DNA from: Zonotrichia leucophrys gambelii
Lineage: Eukaryota > Chordata > Aves > Passeriformes > Passerellidae
DNA: 64,000 nt
NCBI RefSeq assembly: GCF_028769735.1
Contig: NC_088172.1
Span: 35,188,897 to 35,252,896 of the forward strand
Direction of reading: 5' to 3'
Each line of letters begins with the position of its first letter. Position 1 is the stretch's first letter. The position numbers were made by a program, and so were the translations under genes. Under the pieces are notes generated by a model. That model was given only the letters and a program-made list of their open reading frames with translations. It did not search any database and was not told the origin of the DNA. This document shows positions 1 through 13,300 of this stretch, in pieces.

Positions 1-3000
1 GCAGGTGCTTCTCATCCAGTGCAGACAGCAGGCCACCAAGAGACCACCTGGCCTGAGTCAGGGACAGTGACTGGCACTGCACAAGGGCTTTTGCTCTTTT
101 TTTCCCTACCTATAGTTAGGGTCCACAATCAGTTTGCACTGCCCAAGGGGCTCATTGTTTATGGTCAGGAGCCAAGGCTGGAAAATCTCTGTGACAGTTG
201 AAAGCAGCAGGACTTAAGGGGAAAAAAGCTATTTCCCAGCTTATTTGTTCACAGGGATAGAATAAAGAACACAGCAAAGAGTTTGCAGAAATTCCCAGAA
301 TGCAAATCCACTTTGTCTCACAGAGCCTAAAGGGCCATTCCTCACAATAATGTGTCTCAGATTTCTTTCCATATTATCTCATGTGGATCTCCTGAAAATG
401 TCTTAACACGGCATGAGAGAGTGTAACATATTACGGTGTGACACTTCCGAGTAAAGTGGAATATATAAAAATTATTTAAAATATCATCTCTGCTACCAGA
501 AAGACCTTGAAGCATCAACCTTCATTCCTGCTCTGTGCATAACTGCCAACCACAGCTTAAGTTTAATCAACTTCATAACTTCTTCAGTTTCCTTCCACAG
601 AGACAACCCAAAGCATAAACATAAAGTACCTCCTCCTGCTTTTTCTCCTCAAGGGTATCTTTACATGTGAGCAGACATTACATGCTCAGCTCCATGAAAA
701 GTACTAGAATTAGATTTCTACAATATTTTTTATGGCTGAATCCGCCTTTGCATTCTGAAAGGTCCTGATATTTTCTTTTTATCAGCAATAGAAGCTTTTT
801 GTGTTGGCTGTGTTAATCTAATTTAATTCCCATCAAAGTCACTGCTCCATAGTGACAATCGATGTCTAACTGAAGGCAATGATTTCTAATTCATTACATG
901 TGTTCTTTTAACTTGTGTGTATGTATTGCTAACTTTCCTTTTCGACTGTTTCTCAAGAGCAAAAATTAAATCATCAGTGCTAGATGCATAAAATGTTTTT
1001 ATATGGTTCTACATTTCAGATTAATTTGCAAGTCAGAAGTTTCCAGTACATTGTGCTAAACAACACTATGTATTTATCTTGACAAATGATGCAGGAAAAA
1101 CTAATAGCAATGATGCATATAGAAAGCTTTTCATCCAAAGATCCTGGGACACACGACAAGCTTTACATGCTGATTATTGTGTGCACTTGCCATTGTTCAA
1201 GGTTTTCATTGGCTTTAGAGGATATAAATGTAAATAGAAAGCTGTGCACAGATAATATCAGTCATTGATATACAGCCAGGTCTGGGATAGGAATGCAAGG
1301 AAGAAAGGAATCCCTCCTCATCCACATGGGCATGAGGAATACTGTGCAGAGAACAGTGGGGCAGCAGCGATAATTACCTGGTGTAAATCACAAGTTGTTC
1401 TCTCACTTTCTTCACAGCAGCTTTCTGAATAAGAACTAAATAAAACCAAAGCACATGGGAAGAAAAAGGTAGTTACATGTGATCTGACTTTGATTTTTGC
1501 TTTAGTTACTTTTAGGTAAGAGCAGAGTGAATTGTAGCCTAAAAGCTGGGTTTCTTTTGCTGCCTCAGTTTATTGTTATTTTGGAGGCATATTTTAAAGG
1601 CTGAAGAGGCTTTTGTTTGTATTTCCTGTCTTACTGAAGTCTTTGTCTCCTATGCCCAAATGGTTTTTAAGCAATTTAAGCTGAGAAAAAGCCCAGAATA
1701 TTTTATAAACATAAGTACCTAAGGTCCTTCCAGATCACCATGAGCTGAAAAGTCCATATGGCTTTTTCCTGTGTGCTGACTCTGTAGGACTGAAAAGGTT
1801 TGCTGTACTTGATAATGTGCTTTTTCTCTTAACAATTCTTGAACCCCTAGGAGTAATTCAACTAGGTCAAACATTTGCCCAGTATCCTGCTGTCAGTTCC
1901 CTGTCTCCCTAAATAGGAAATGTTGGCAACAAGAGCTCACGAAAGAGATCCTGCAGGAAGACAGAGCTGTATTTGTAGTCAGTAAAAAGCAGCAGTCAGC
2001 ATATCCCAAGCAGTTACCTTGCCTGGCATTTGTACCAGGAAGCCAAGGTGTTGGATCCCAGAGAAGGTGGGTTGAGCCTGCCCAGTTTTTGGAAGGCATC
2101 TACAAATTTTAGCTGCTTCCTTCTCTCATTTCCTCTGCTGCATCCCATGAAACAGATTATTTTTCTCCAGTGCTCAATGTAACCAAATATAATCAACAGC
2201 TGGTTAAATTATATTATACAACTTTATTAAATGTAATATGCTGTATGTGTAGATCAAACTTACAATGGAATGGGTCACATCTGTGGGATATTTTCTCAAG
2301 TGCTGCAATTACCATGATTAGGATGGGTTATGGTGAGGCAAAAGTGCCAGAAGACAGCAATGTTTATGAATACCTGGTTTGTGAATATATGGCTTCCTGG
2401 AGGAAGCCCTTGACCTTCTAAAAGTGGCATATGGATACAGTTATTCACCCTTTAGTGAACAGAATGACATTGGACATAAAAGCACAAAACCTATGATAAA
2501 ATGCCCAGCTTTGCATGTAGAATTTACTCTATTTAAGCCCAGCTATTTAACAGAAACATCTGAAAGTTTCAGGGGAGGTGTGTTAATCAATTGAGAGCAC
2601 AAACCCCAGGAACAGAAACAGGAGATGAGGAATTAGAACCTAATTTTAAAAATTCCCATATGATTGGGATTTCATTTAATTTGTGGTTCTACAATTGCTT
2701 GTTTTTGGGAAAAGGGAGAAAACTAACAAAATGAAAAAAAATGGATTTGAATAGCATCAAGATGCTTAATCTCTGTTGCCTAGCTTTTTCATTTCTTTCC
2801 CCCCCGCACTATTTAATGGACTTAGAAATGAGGAATTATTGAAAATTCACAGACAGAACCTTTAAAAGAATCTGAAACTGTTGTATCTATTGGAACAAGG
2901 TAATGTTCACAAGGGGAACCAAACATCTTGAACAGGATGGTTAGTCAATGCCTGGATGGCGATACAATTTTGAGGGTCCTTGCAATGTCACCTTCAGCTA

Positions 3001-6000
3001 CTCAGAGTGAGAGTCTCCAAACTTCTGTTCTGATACTCAGTTCTTACACCCACTCAACCTCTAGTCTTACTACATAAAAACATCTCTTACCTGCCTGTCT
3101 TTACCATAGGCAAGAGACCACTTGACCATTTCTACACCCACTGAAGGAGTTTTCACTGGCTGTTTGAAATCTCTTATCGATGTCCAATTTGATCAATTCT
3201 GCATCAGGAATCACCTCAAGAAGCTTCAGGAATGGTTAGATTCTCCACTTTCAGTGTTAATCAGCACATATGAGCATAGAGATTGGTCCAAGCATCATTG
3301 GAGCTGCTGGGAAAAGACTGGCTGAAATTCCCACCTGGACACTTCCTGTGCCAGCTAATCAGATGCTTTGTGGTGAGCAAGGCTAGGGGTTAAGTTCACC
3401 TTGTCTTGAGTCTCTCCACTCATTCAGATCAGTCCATTATCTAATCTGTGCAGCTGGATGAGGAGTTCCTGGGACACCCAGGGAACTCAAGTCTAAAGTG
3501 CACTGGGTTTGCACAGCGACAGGACTGAGCTGCACCATGGATGCAGAATGAATTTGAGCTTCATATTTATAACTGTCACATAATTCTTTTTAAAATGTAA
3601 GGGGAGAAAATCGTCCTTTCCTCAAGGAGATATTCTATTACAAAATATCAGGGCAAAGCATTTCCCCAGGTTTAATTTTCTCTATTCTTTTCAGCTAAAG
3701 GCTGAAAGGGAACTCTGTCTGGTTAGATGATTTTTCAGTCTCTCACAAATACCATTTTTTCAGCAGATTTACTACTCATTGAAAAAAATCGAGTCTGGAA
3801 TTACTTTGCTTTGTTTTACTATCCAAAACTGCTTCTGAAGTAGATCATGTGCTGTGTTGGTCTGTTTCTCAAGTGTCAGGAAGTATAGCACTTTAAATAA
3901 AGTATTCAGCTGTCATTCTCTATTTCAAGAATTTTTGATGTGGACTGTTTTCCTAACCATATCATTTCACTGCACCTACCAAAGGAATATCTAAAGAATA
4001 TGACCAAACTTTCCTGTGTATTTATATTTAAGGATACTGAGGATACTCTACAATTGCTGTTAGGATTCTGAGTCTAGCAAAGCTCTGTACAAATACAATG
4101 CATGTTTTTTGGCTTGAGTAACTGTATGTTTTGTTTATTGTTAGAGCATATTTTCACTTGCTGTATCATTTCTTTTCATCACTTCATTTGTTAACATTTT
4201 TCTGTTCTTTTCATTTAAAGTCTTTCACTACCCTAATTTTATCATTGTAATCTCAACATTTATCCTGAAGCATTCAAATGAATGAAATGGTTCACTTCTC
4301 CTCAGCATGGTGCTCAACCTGTCTTCTGTGATGGAAAAGGTGGATGATCTGTGCCTGTCCTGAGGTTTCAAGCAGGGGCTACATTTTAGTGAAATTTCAC
4401 TTCTCGTTCCTGCTGCAGACACAGCATCTAAGGAAGCAGATAGGGAGCTCTCCCTTTGTCACATGCAAAATTGTTGAAAAGTTTTATACCAATGCACACC
4501 CTGGAAATCAGTTTGATCTTTTGTGTCTCTTCCATAGCGAAAGTCACAGCTTCCACAAGTCAGTTCTTGTCATTCCTTGACCCATTTTGTTCTTAAAAAT
4601 GAAAAAAAAACCCAAACAAACAAAAAAACCCAACAACAACAAAATAAACTGGGTTAACCATGACCTATTCCCATTATTTAAGCTAATATGACTTTGTGTT
4701 ACTGAAATGGGTGAAGAAGCCCTCACACAATCAGTTCTACTAGAAAATAAGAGCAAGTCAGCACTGATGTACAGTAATCTCCTCACAGGCAGAGCTGGGC
4801 TGGAAAAGTACAGCTGTTCCCAGCCTGAGCTACGCTCTGCAGAGCCCCATCCACAAAATTAGCCATGCTCTGCTATACATTCCTATAGAGGAGTTTCAGC
4901 TTACTTTTGTGTTATTATGAAACCAGTAATCGTCATGACTGTGAAAACATGAGAGCGAAATATGGGACATTGGAAAGATAAACACCTGAAATTACAGCTC
5001 TGAGGATATGACTTTTCCCTTACTTTCCAAAAAAATGTGAAGCCTGAAACCTAACTACCTCTATTTCAATGGGGCATTGTTAGCTATTTTACTGCTGAAC
5101 ATTGTAACAAATCCATCTAACTTGTGTGCTGAAATTCCAGAGATGTTCAAAATCATCTGTGTCCTCAGATGGCTGTTAGGGGGAAACTATTAAGCTATGG
5201 GAGTCTGCATTATATCCTTGGCATGAACAAAAAAAAAGGGAAATGGGCTGAGCACAAAATAAATAGAATTCTTCAAGAAAACAGATGATATTATAGACTT
5301 GTGCCTGCAAGTATTATTCTTCTTATGTGCGTTACTGCAACTGGAACTTAAATTCAGTTCCTGTTAAATCAGCTCAGATTTTTTACCAGCATAACAAAAC
5401 TCAGGTCTGTAGACCATAGTCTCTGGGTCTAGTTGATCAAGGAGCACACAACAAGATGATCCCACACCAGCACTGATAACAGCTACCACTCCTTTCTCAG
5501 ATTGCATCCCCAGGATTTGCAACAACATCTAATTTTAGAGAGAATGAATTCTGCTGTTTCAAAATCGATGCAGTATGTTGGCATCAATGGCAAAAGAGCA
5601 CACAGAAGCAGTCAGAAGCTGGACTCTGGACCATTGCTTGTGCTACTCACTTCATTGTGCAGCATTCAAAAAAATGTATAGAATAAAAAATATTCAGGAC
5701 TTTATATTTGCCAAGTGTAAATACATTTTTTATTAGGAGAGTTCTTTAAAAGTGAGTTCATAATCACTTGCCTGTTGGACAGATGTTTTTTTGTGCTTCT
5801 AGAGAAAGAGAAAATGAAAAATACATCTTTTGCATAAAGAAATATAATCTGCTCTAATAGTGACAGCTTTTTCAATTAAAGCTGTTCATATTAGTAGAAG
5901 CCCATTTTACTTGTTCATTCAGCCTGCTGGCTGAGTAAAAGTAACATCTATACCACAGTAGGAATGGTCTGAAAAATTCAATTTTTAAGTAGCAAGTGAG

Positions 6001-7617
6001 TATATAGTGGAGTTACAGCTTATAGGTTTCAGAGACAGCATGGAACATCACATTTTGAAGAACCCATGGGAAAATAAAATAGTCTAGGACCAGTGATATT
6101 TTCTCATAAACCAACTCTTAATTGTATACATACTGCCCTTGGAGGCTGTGGGACAAAACAACTTGATTTTAACTGTGAAAAAATGAGCAATCTAGTGAAT
6201 AAAATCTGAGTTGTCTTAGGTGTGTTAATGCTGTTCTGAATTATAACCTTGGAAATGAGAGACTGACTCCTCATGAATACACCATGAAACAACCTAATAG
6301 CCATTATGTCTTTTCTCCTTCCTTCTCCAAATGATTGCCCCATAATAGAGAGCTCATGGCTCATTCTGTTTATAGAAAATGACTTTCACATACAGCACAA
6401 GAAGATGTTCTCCCTAAATTGCAGAAACAGATGTAAGAACAAGCCGAACAGTTACAGATCCATGTTAAACTCATATGAGTGACTACAAACAGATTACCAG
6501 CAGTTCATTTAAAGCATTAGAAAAGCTATTTAGTTTGATTTATATGAATATAGGACTGAATGGGTTTTTCATATGAACCTTATATAACCTAGGCAATGTC
6601 TGGGGAACAGAGAAATGGGCATATGGAAAGACATATGCAACAGAAAAAGTCATAAACTTAAAGAAAATATTTGAATTGCTAATGAGTCACTGTTACCTGG
6701 TTTCTTCTTATGCTGAATTCCTGCTCATTAACAGAACTATCTTTGTATTTCCAGGCATTTCCAAGAGCAGTTTTATTACAATCTGCTTGTGCATGTACCA
6801 TTCTCCCCTTATGCAAAAGTATTTACAAAAAATTAATCTATTAAAATACATCTTAATTTTATAAGGGAGAAACATGTATCACTCACTGTGCTTGTCTTTG
6901 CTGCCTAGCATACAGCAATATTTTGGCAAACAGGATACTGTGGCTTACTTTTTCTTTGCTACATGCAGCTTTAAAGTATTTGCTGTAATTTAGGTAGTCA
7001 TCCAGCACACCCCTACACAAATCAGGATATTTAGTCTGAATAAATAACTTTCTTTAAACAAAAGCTAAGAAAATTAATAAAAATTTGCATTAAGGACAGA
7101 ATGTTTGTACCATCATAATAGGCATAGCATAACAATAACATTATATTAGTTTATATTCTCTCTAAAATATTCTTTCTATGTTAGCCTTTCTTACAAAATT
7201 CTAAGGATTACATTTCTCATCCTTGGGCTGAAACAGGCAAGATTTAGTTGTGTGCAAAGTAGGAGTATTTTGTAAAAGGTGACACTCAATGTTCTCTGAA
7301 AAACATTATGATTTTTTTTTATGATTATTATGATTCTTAAAAACATTGCATCTGCACACATATTCCGAAAAGAAAAATATCAAAACTGTCAAAATCTAAT
7401 CATTGGGGTTTGAATCTGGTAAGCAAAATTAAAATTTCTAGAATGCATAAAAGAGCCTAATTAGCACAATCTAAAGGTGAGAGAAGCAAGAAATATTCCA
7501 GTCCAGTCCTCCTTTTTCCTCAGTAAAAGAGAATGTGCAGCCAGAAAACAAACTGTGTCTGTATATTCTATGATCACAATGGTCTTATTTATTTTATTTA
7601 TTTTGTATGGCACTTTT
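1..7617. other. Gene-free, largely repeat-free stretch
   Basis: No frame longer than about 90 codons occurs here. None shows a signal peptide followed by a domain, a repeated motif, or any protein family I recognise. I see no CR1 tail octamers, LTR ends or SINE boxes. The only distinctive piece is the A/C-rich tract at 4595-4647, listed separately. The base composition is AT-rich and patchy, as expected for bird intergenic or intronic DNA. Very old repeat remnants could be present below what can be seen by eye. Confidence 0.6.
4595..4647 (+). repeat. A/C-rich low-complexity tract
   Basis: About 50 bases contain almost only A and C: a run of nine A, then short A runs broken by C, CC or CCC. 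It ends in AAATAAA-like sequence. It has no fixed period, so it is low-complexity DNA rather than a microsatellite. A polyadenylated retroposon tail is possible, but nothing upstream looks like the body of one. Confidence 0.6.
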
Positions 7618-8850
7618 CACAGAATCACAGAATCACAAAATATGCTGATACCTTGTGGAAGGTATCCACAAGGATCATCCAGTCCAGCTCCTGGCCCTGC
7701 ACAGGACACCCCAAGCATCCTACCATGTGCCTAAGAGCATTGTCCAAGCACAACTTCAATTCTGTCAGGTTTGGTGCTGTGACCACTGTCCTGGGGATCC
7801 TGCCAGTGCTCAGCCACTCTCTGAGTGAAGAACCTTCTCCTATCATCAGCCTAAGACACAGCTTCAGGACATTGCCTCAAGTGCTGTCACTGATCACCAC
7901 AGAGGAGAGATCCATGTCTGCCCCTCCTCTTCCCCTCCCATGGAAGCTGTAACTGCAGTGAGATCTCCCCTCAGTCTCCTCCAGGCTGAACAGACCAAGT
8001 GTCCTGAGCCACTCCTCATATGGCTTCCCCCTTCAAGGACCTTCACCATCTTTATAGCCCTCCTTTGGATGCTCTCTTACAGCTTGATACCTTTCTTATC
8101 TTGTGGCACCCAGAACTGCCCCCAGCACTGGAGGTGGGGCTGTCCCAGTGCAGAACAGAGCAGAGCAGGACAATTCCCTGCCTTGCCTGGCTGGTGGTGC
8201 TGGGCCTGATGCCCCCCAGGACAGGGATGGCCCTCCTGGCTGCCAGGGCACTGCTGGCTCGTGTTCAACTTGCTACAGCCAAGACTCCCAGGTCCCTTTC
8301 TGGGGCACTGCTTTCCAACATTCCCCAGTCTGTCTGTACATCCAGGTGCAGAATCCACCACTTTCCCTTGTTGAGCTTCATATCATTGGTGATTGCCCAG
8401 CCCTATAATTTGTTAAGGTCTCTATGCAGGGCCTCTCTGTCCTCAAGGGAGTCAACAGCTCCTCCCAAATTTATATTGTCTGCAAAATTGCTCAGTATCT
8501 CTTCCAGTCCTGCATTCAGGTCATCAATGAAGCTGCTGCAGAGCAGCAGGGCTTCACATGCAGCAGCAGGGCTGAGGATGGAGCCCTGTGGAGCCCCACT
8601 ACTCACAGGTCACCAGTCTGACGTTACCCTTTATGCCCGAGCCATGAGCCAGTAGCTCACCCATGGCATGATGTGTTTATACAGCTGAGTGCTGTCCAGA
8701 AGGATCCTGTGAGAGACATATAGAAAGATTTACTTAAATCCAAAGAGATTCCATCAACTGGCTTCTCTTGATCAAGCAGGTTACCTTGTTATAAAAGAAA
8801 ATCAGGTTTAATAAGCACTCCTAATCAAGTTATGTAAAAACCCACTCTAA
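7618..8850 (-). mobile_element. CR1 LINE, 5'-truncated, with inactivated reverse transcriptase
   Basis: The 3' end lies at the left edge, where tandem CACAGAAT-type octamers are the reverse complement of the CR1 terminal repeat. Reading on the minus strand, translated pieces follow ORF2 order. First comes an RT stretch resembling the family's VTxLVDEGxxVDxxxLDFSKAFD region (around 8720-8840). Next is an SGAPQGSILSP motif (residues 3-13 of the minus frame 8403-8606), then an FxDDL stretch, then the catalytic box as FADN at residues 41-44 (8475-8486) where active CR1 has FADD, then LGGAVDSLE and REALHRDL. Further on is the C-terminal SALGQPHLQCWGQFWVPQ-like stretch in frame 8077-8361. Stops and frameshifts break the frame throughout. 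About 1.2 kb of a usual roughly 4.5 kb element remains, as is normal for 5'-truncated CR1. It cannot encode a working enzyme. Confidence 0.9.
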
Positions 8851-9189
8851 AGTCAAAGAAAGAGGGCTTTGAAAGGACCCTTGCCATCAACTATTCCAGT
8901 GACTTTCAACTTTTTAGTTCACATTTTATTTTGTGCCTCATTTCAAGTGTGTGACTTCTGGGACAGAGAGGTACTTCATGCCTCATTTGCTGCAGTAATG
9001 CTTTCACCACAAAGGAACATATCTCTGGCTGAGAATTTTGTCTTATCCAGGCCTGGTCCAAAGTCAGGATCTGCCATATCTAAATCATTCCAGACAGAGA
9101 CTTGTTCTATCATTAGAGTGACATGATTTTATCTAATGTCTTACCTCAATAACCCATGCTACATTTTAAGCTATTATTTCCTGTCATGT

Positions 9190-10330
9190 CTATGGACACA
9201 GGGAACTGATTATTTCTTTCCTTTTGCTGGCAGTCCTAAAGAGCACTGTTACCACGTCCTACTCAGTATTTTCATCTTTAGGCTAAGCAAAACAAATTCC
9301 TCCAATCTCACCTTAAAGGTCATGTTTTCTACATCTGTGGATTACCAGCACTCACTCTGCTGGACTCCCTCCAGTTGGTCCATCTGTTACTGTGCACTGC
9401 TCAAAACTGGGAACATAACAAGGTCTTATGAATGCTGAGTAAGGCAGAAGGAGTAAAACTTAGAGTATGTCTGCCATATACTCTAGTATGTGGCTTACTT
9501 TTCACAGCATGAGTTTCTTCACTCACATTTAGTTAGGGCTTCAGTGGCGTCTGTTGAACTTCTGCTTTGCCAAGAGCGCTCTCTTTCTTATATGTATGCA
9601 ATTAATTATTCCACAGGATAGTGCTCTGCACCTCTCCTCACTGTGGAGTTGTGTCCTATTTTTCCCTGAGACTTTTTATTTAGCATGTCAAGACACACAT
9701 GAATCTTTTTAATCTTGCTTTCAGTCTTCCCCTTGCAATCCCCTTCCTCGTTGGTAGCGTCTGCAGATATTACAGCTCTCCTCCCCCTTCCGCCTTGCAA
9801 GGTGATTAATGAAACTATTTCATACACTCCAAGGCAGGAGAATCCCTAGAGCAAGCAGTCTTTCTTTCACTTTGAGAATGGACCCTTAATCCCTTAATCT
9901 ATTTTTTATCCCCAGTAGTTTTGCTCTCACTTTATGGCAGATTTATAAACCCCATTTGCTACTAAGAGTGTCCTGTTAGACAAGATCAATTTTCATTTGA
10001 GTCAAGTTACATAGTTTCTCCTCTCCTGGTCACTGTTTTTTGCCTAATTAAACATGCAAATTATTTTTGTTGGATATAATTTGATCTTCTCAAGTTATAC
10101 TGACATGGTGATTATCGTACTGTTAGGTTTCTAGCTCTGTTAGTTTCACCAGTACCTTCCTGGTAATGGATGATTGCCTAACTGGCCTATAATTTACCCA
10201 TCCTACAATGACCATCCTCAGAGGTCAGAGAACTACAGCTACTTCTTAGGTCTTATGTGGGAGATTTAATCAAGAACAACTGATCTAACTTGAACGGCCT
10301 CTAAACTGTCTTTTTCCATTTCCACAAGAG
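9190..10330 (-). mobile_element. Ancient CR1/L3-like LINE relic
   Basis: This segment is in the same orientation as the neighbouring CR1 but far more diverged. From left to right on the plus strand, three blocks keep the antisense CR1 order. At 9270-9440 is the C-terminal ORF2 block (CTCCAGTTGGTCCAT, then an AAAACTGGGA-like piece). At 9590-9850 is the block around the catalytic box; the minus frame 9606-9827 reads ADAT (residues 22-25) where a FADDT would be expected, followed by a lysine-rich stretch. At 10150-10240 is the upstream RT block (AACTGGCCTATAATTTACC, typical of old amniote CR1/L3 copies). The collinear order over about 1.1 kb is the main support. The exact subfamily and ends are uncertain. 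Confidence 0.65.
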
Positions 10331-13300
10331 TTCTTCCCCTTAGCTACTGTTAATTTGCCAGCCATTTCTTCATGTCTAATCTTTCTGATGGAGACTGATG
10401 GAAAAACTGCCCAAAATACCAAATCTTTATAGTAAAATCTGCTATAATCTGTGCTTAGACACTCATAATCCCATATTTATGGTGCTTCTCCCTTCTGAAG
10501 AAGATTCAGGTCTCGAAAAGTCAAACTTCTAATGAAATTTCAATCTGCCTTGAAAAGGTACACACTGCTGGGATATGGACAAGTTGCTTACACAATTTTA
10601 AAGACACTATAGGAATACATACAATTGAAAGTCTGAACAAGACCTCTCAAACAACATAAACTCTACAATGAGGGAAAGGGAAAACTTCGTAATATCTTTT
10701 AATAGACACAACATCAAAGACAGCTGCCTCAAAGTGTAGCCTACACAATTGGCTGGGAATCACCAGTGCAGATAAATAATGTAGATTTATTACTTGGCTC
10801 ATAATTCAAGTGGAATAAACTGAAATACGAAATTAATGTCTCAAAATACTTTTCTGTACCCCACCGTTGTAAATTCAGAGCATGTACTCCAAGGAATGAA
10901 GTGCATTTATGGTTGATAGAACATGGCTTACAGCTTTGAAGGTATGAGAAGGTGAATAAACTGGAAATGCAATTCTCTGCTCTCTGAAAAAAAAAAAGCC
11001 ATGCAGAGTAAGCAGTCATAAATACAAGAAATTCATCTGTCCCCTGAGATAAAAGTACTGATCATGGTAACAGGATCGTTATAGAAGGTACAAAGTAGAA
11101 GAGAAGTTAATCAGACTATTATTGTCATTGGCTTAAGAACCAAAGAGCTACTGCAACTTCTACAGATAAAGAATATGAAGCTGTTGGAAAGCCATCCTTT
11201 GAGGGCAGTTATCTGCAACTGAGATCCGAGAGAAATGTGAAGAAAGGCATTTAAAATGAAAAATCACATTCCCATATCAAGCAAGTTTCCATTCTTTCTG
11301 GTTCCAAGTAAACACTATTGCCAAATGGCTTGAAGTATATGGAAAATGTCCAAACGCTTAAATCAACGCCCCCTTACATTAGCTTTCTACCAATACAACT
11401 TGATGTAACTACCACAGGGACGCAGCTCTGATGTATTGCAAATATATCGGTGATTATAGTAACTTTCAAAAACAGTTCAGAAGTGCCAAAGAGAACTTGG
11501 AGATGAAATTCCTGTTTTCAGTAGGAATTCAGGCAAACAGGAGATTTCATTTGATGCATTTTTACATAAAAACTTCCACTCCAAAATTTCTAGCATGAAG
11601 CAGACGCCCTGAGGTCACCAGGGATTGTCTAAGAGCAATGATGACAACTCAGTAAGAGATTTTTCCCTTCTGGCTGCATTGGAGCCGCCCAGCTGCCTGC
11701 TCCTGAGGCTGGATTCAGCCTCCTCGTGCACAGCTGCGTGCCCACAGCCTGTCTGTGTGCACATACCCTTTTGGGGAAAAAAATGACTGGCACACAGGGG
11801 AGTCCCACCAGTAGCATCTGCTCACAAATTTGGAAAAGTTTGGATAGCTTAGCTTTCAAACCATGAGACAAGTTGCTCTAAGGAGAAAGGAAAGTGTGCT
11901 CACACAAATTAATTCAAATATAAGAAAATGATATTTCCCTAAGGGAATGTGTTCATAACAGCTACTGTAATTAAAATTCTTTAAAGCTTAGGTGACAACA
12001 ACTGACCAAGCAAAGCAAGCTGACACGCATCAGTACTGTTTTTAAGAAATCCCTCATCCCTGCCTTGATTAGATGTCAGCAAACACTTCTGACGGCAATT
12101 TTTCAACAGCGCAGGAACACAGTCAGTGGCTGTTCTCAGCCTACCAGAGAATGAATCTATTTCTAGAAAGGAAAAGAGAGGAAAAAATAAGAAAGAAAAA
12201 AATCCAAAATAAACCAAGAATCCCTGACTTCAAGGATATATGGGCTTCCCTGGGAAGTTTGCTTGCATGAATACATTAGAGTCATTGCATGCACCACAGA
12301 GCAATGCTGAACAGAAGGCAAGCAGGGGAGACCTCATCCTCTCTCCAGAATAAGGAGCTTCCCCTGGCTGCCAACAGCGTGATCAGGGGGAGGCCCTGGC
12401 ATAAGGAGCAGAAAAGGCTGAACTGTGCTGCCACTGAGTGAGAAGCAGAAAGTGTTACCAGAGTATGGCTCTGTTAGCTGCAGTGGATGTGCTGCTGTTT
12501 GCTGTCCCCACTTGAACCAAGTGGGTATCTGCAAATCTCCATACTTAATGTCCCAAACTGCTGCACAAGTTTTGACTTCAGGAAACTCATTGACATGTGT
12601 GGGTTTGCTCCAGCTCTATAGCAGCCTGCTGAGGACAGTAACATTAAAAGGCATTTGTGTCTGTGGTCCCTTGCTACAGCACTTCAAGAAATTTTGATGA
12701 AAACCTGCCCCTAGGCAAAGACTACACAAGTGCTGAAATACGGAGATAAAGCAAACACATCACAGGTTTTACAAATACATGAACTTTAGACAAAGCATCC
12801 TGTTGCGGTGTAACACACATTACTGTGCACTGAGGAAAAAGAAGATCTGATTTCGGGGGCCCTTTTTTTGTTTGTTCATGGAGTAAAAAAAATACAAAAT
12901 GCAAGGTCATAAAATATGTTTTACAAAAATTTAAAAAATATTTCAAATAAGGAATAGACTTTATGTAGCTGCTTTACTCATCAATTTGAAGTAAATTCAA
13001 ATGACCAAAGTTTGCTACTTTTCCAACTGAAATGTCACTTTGAAATGGAAAATCACAATTTTTTTTTCAGTGTTTAATTATTTCCACACTTTCAAAAATT
13101 GATTTAGTTTTTCAGCTGAGCTTCAGTTTTCAAATATCTCTGTGTGTTCCAAGAATCATTTACCACAGAATGGCACAACTTTGACAGGAGAAAAATGTTC
13201 ATTTGCATTAGTTTGCCTTATATATGCTGTTGGGGCACTAAGAGGCACTTTGTGCGAGGAGAAGAATCTCATGCTGGTGGGTTTATAGCACAACTCATGC

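Noticed and set aside
7533..7952. 139-codon plus frame and the overlapping 85- and 89-codon frames
   Set aside because: These run through the 3' end of the CR1 copy in antisense and translate its reverse complement.
8020..8655. Longest open frame of the window (211 codons, plus strand)
   Set aside because: It is antisense to the CR1 ORF2 on the minus strand. The GC-rich, stop-poor complement of CR1 coding sequence commonly leaves such open frames.
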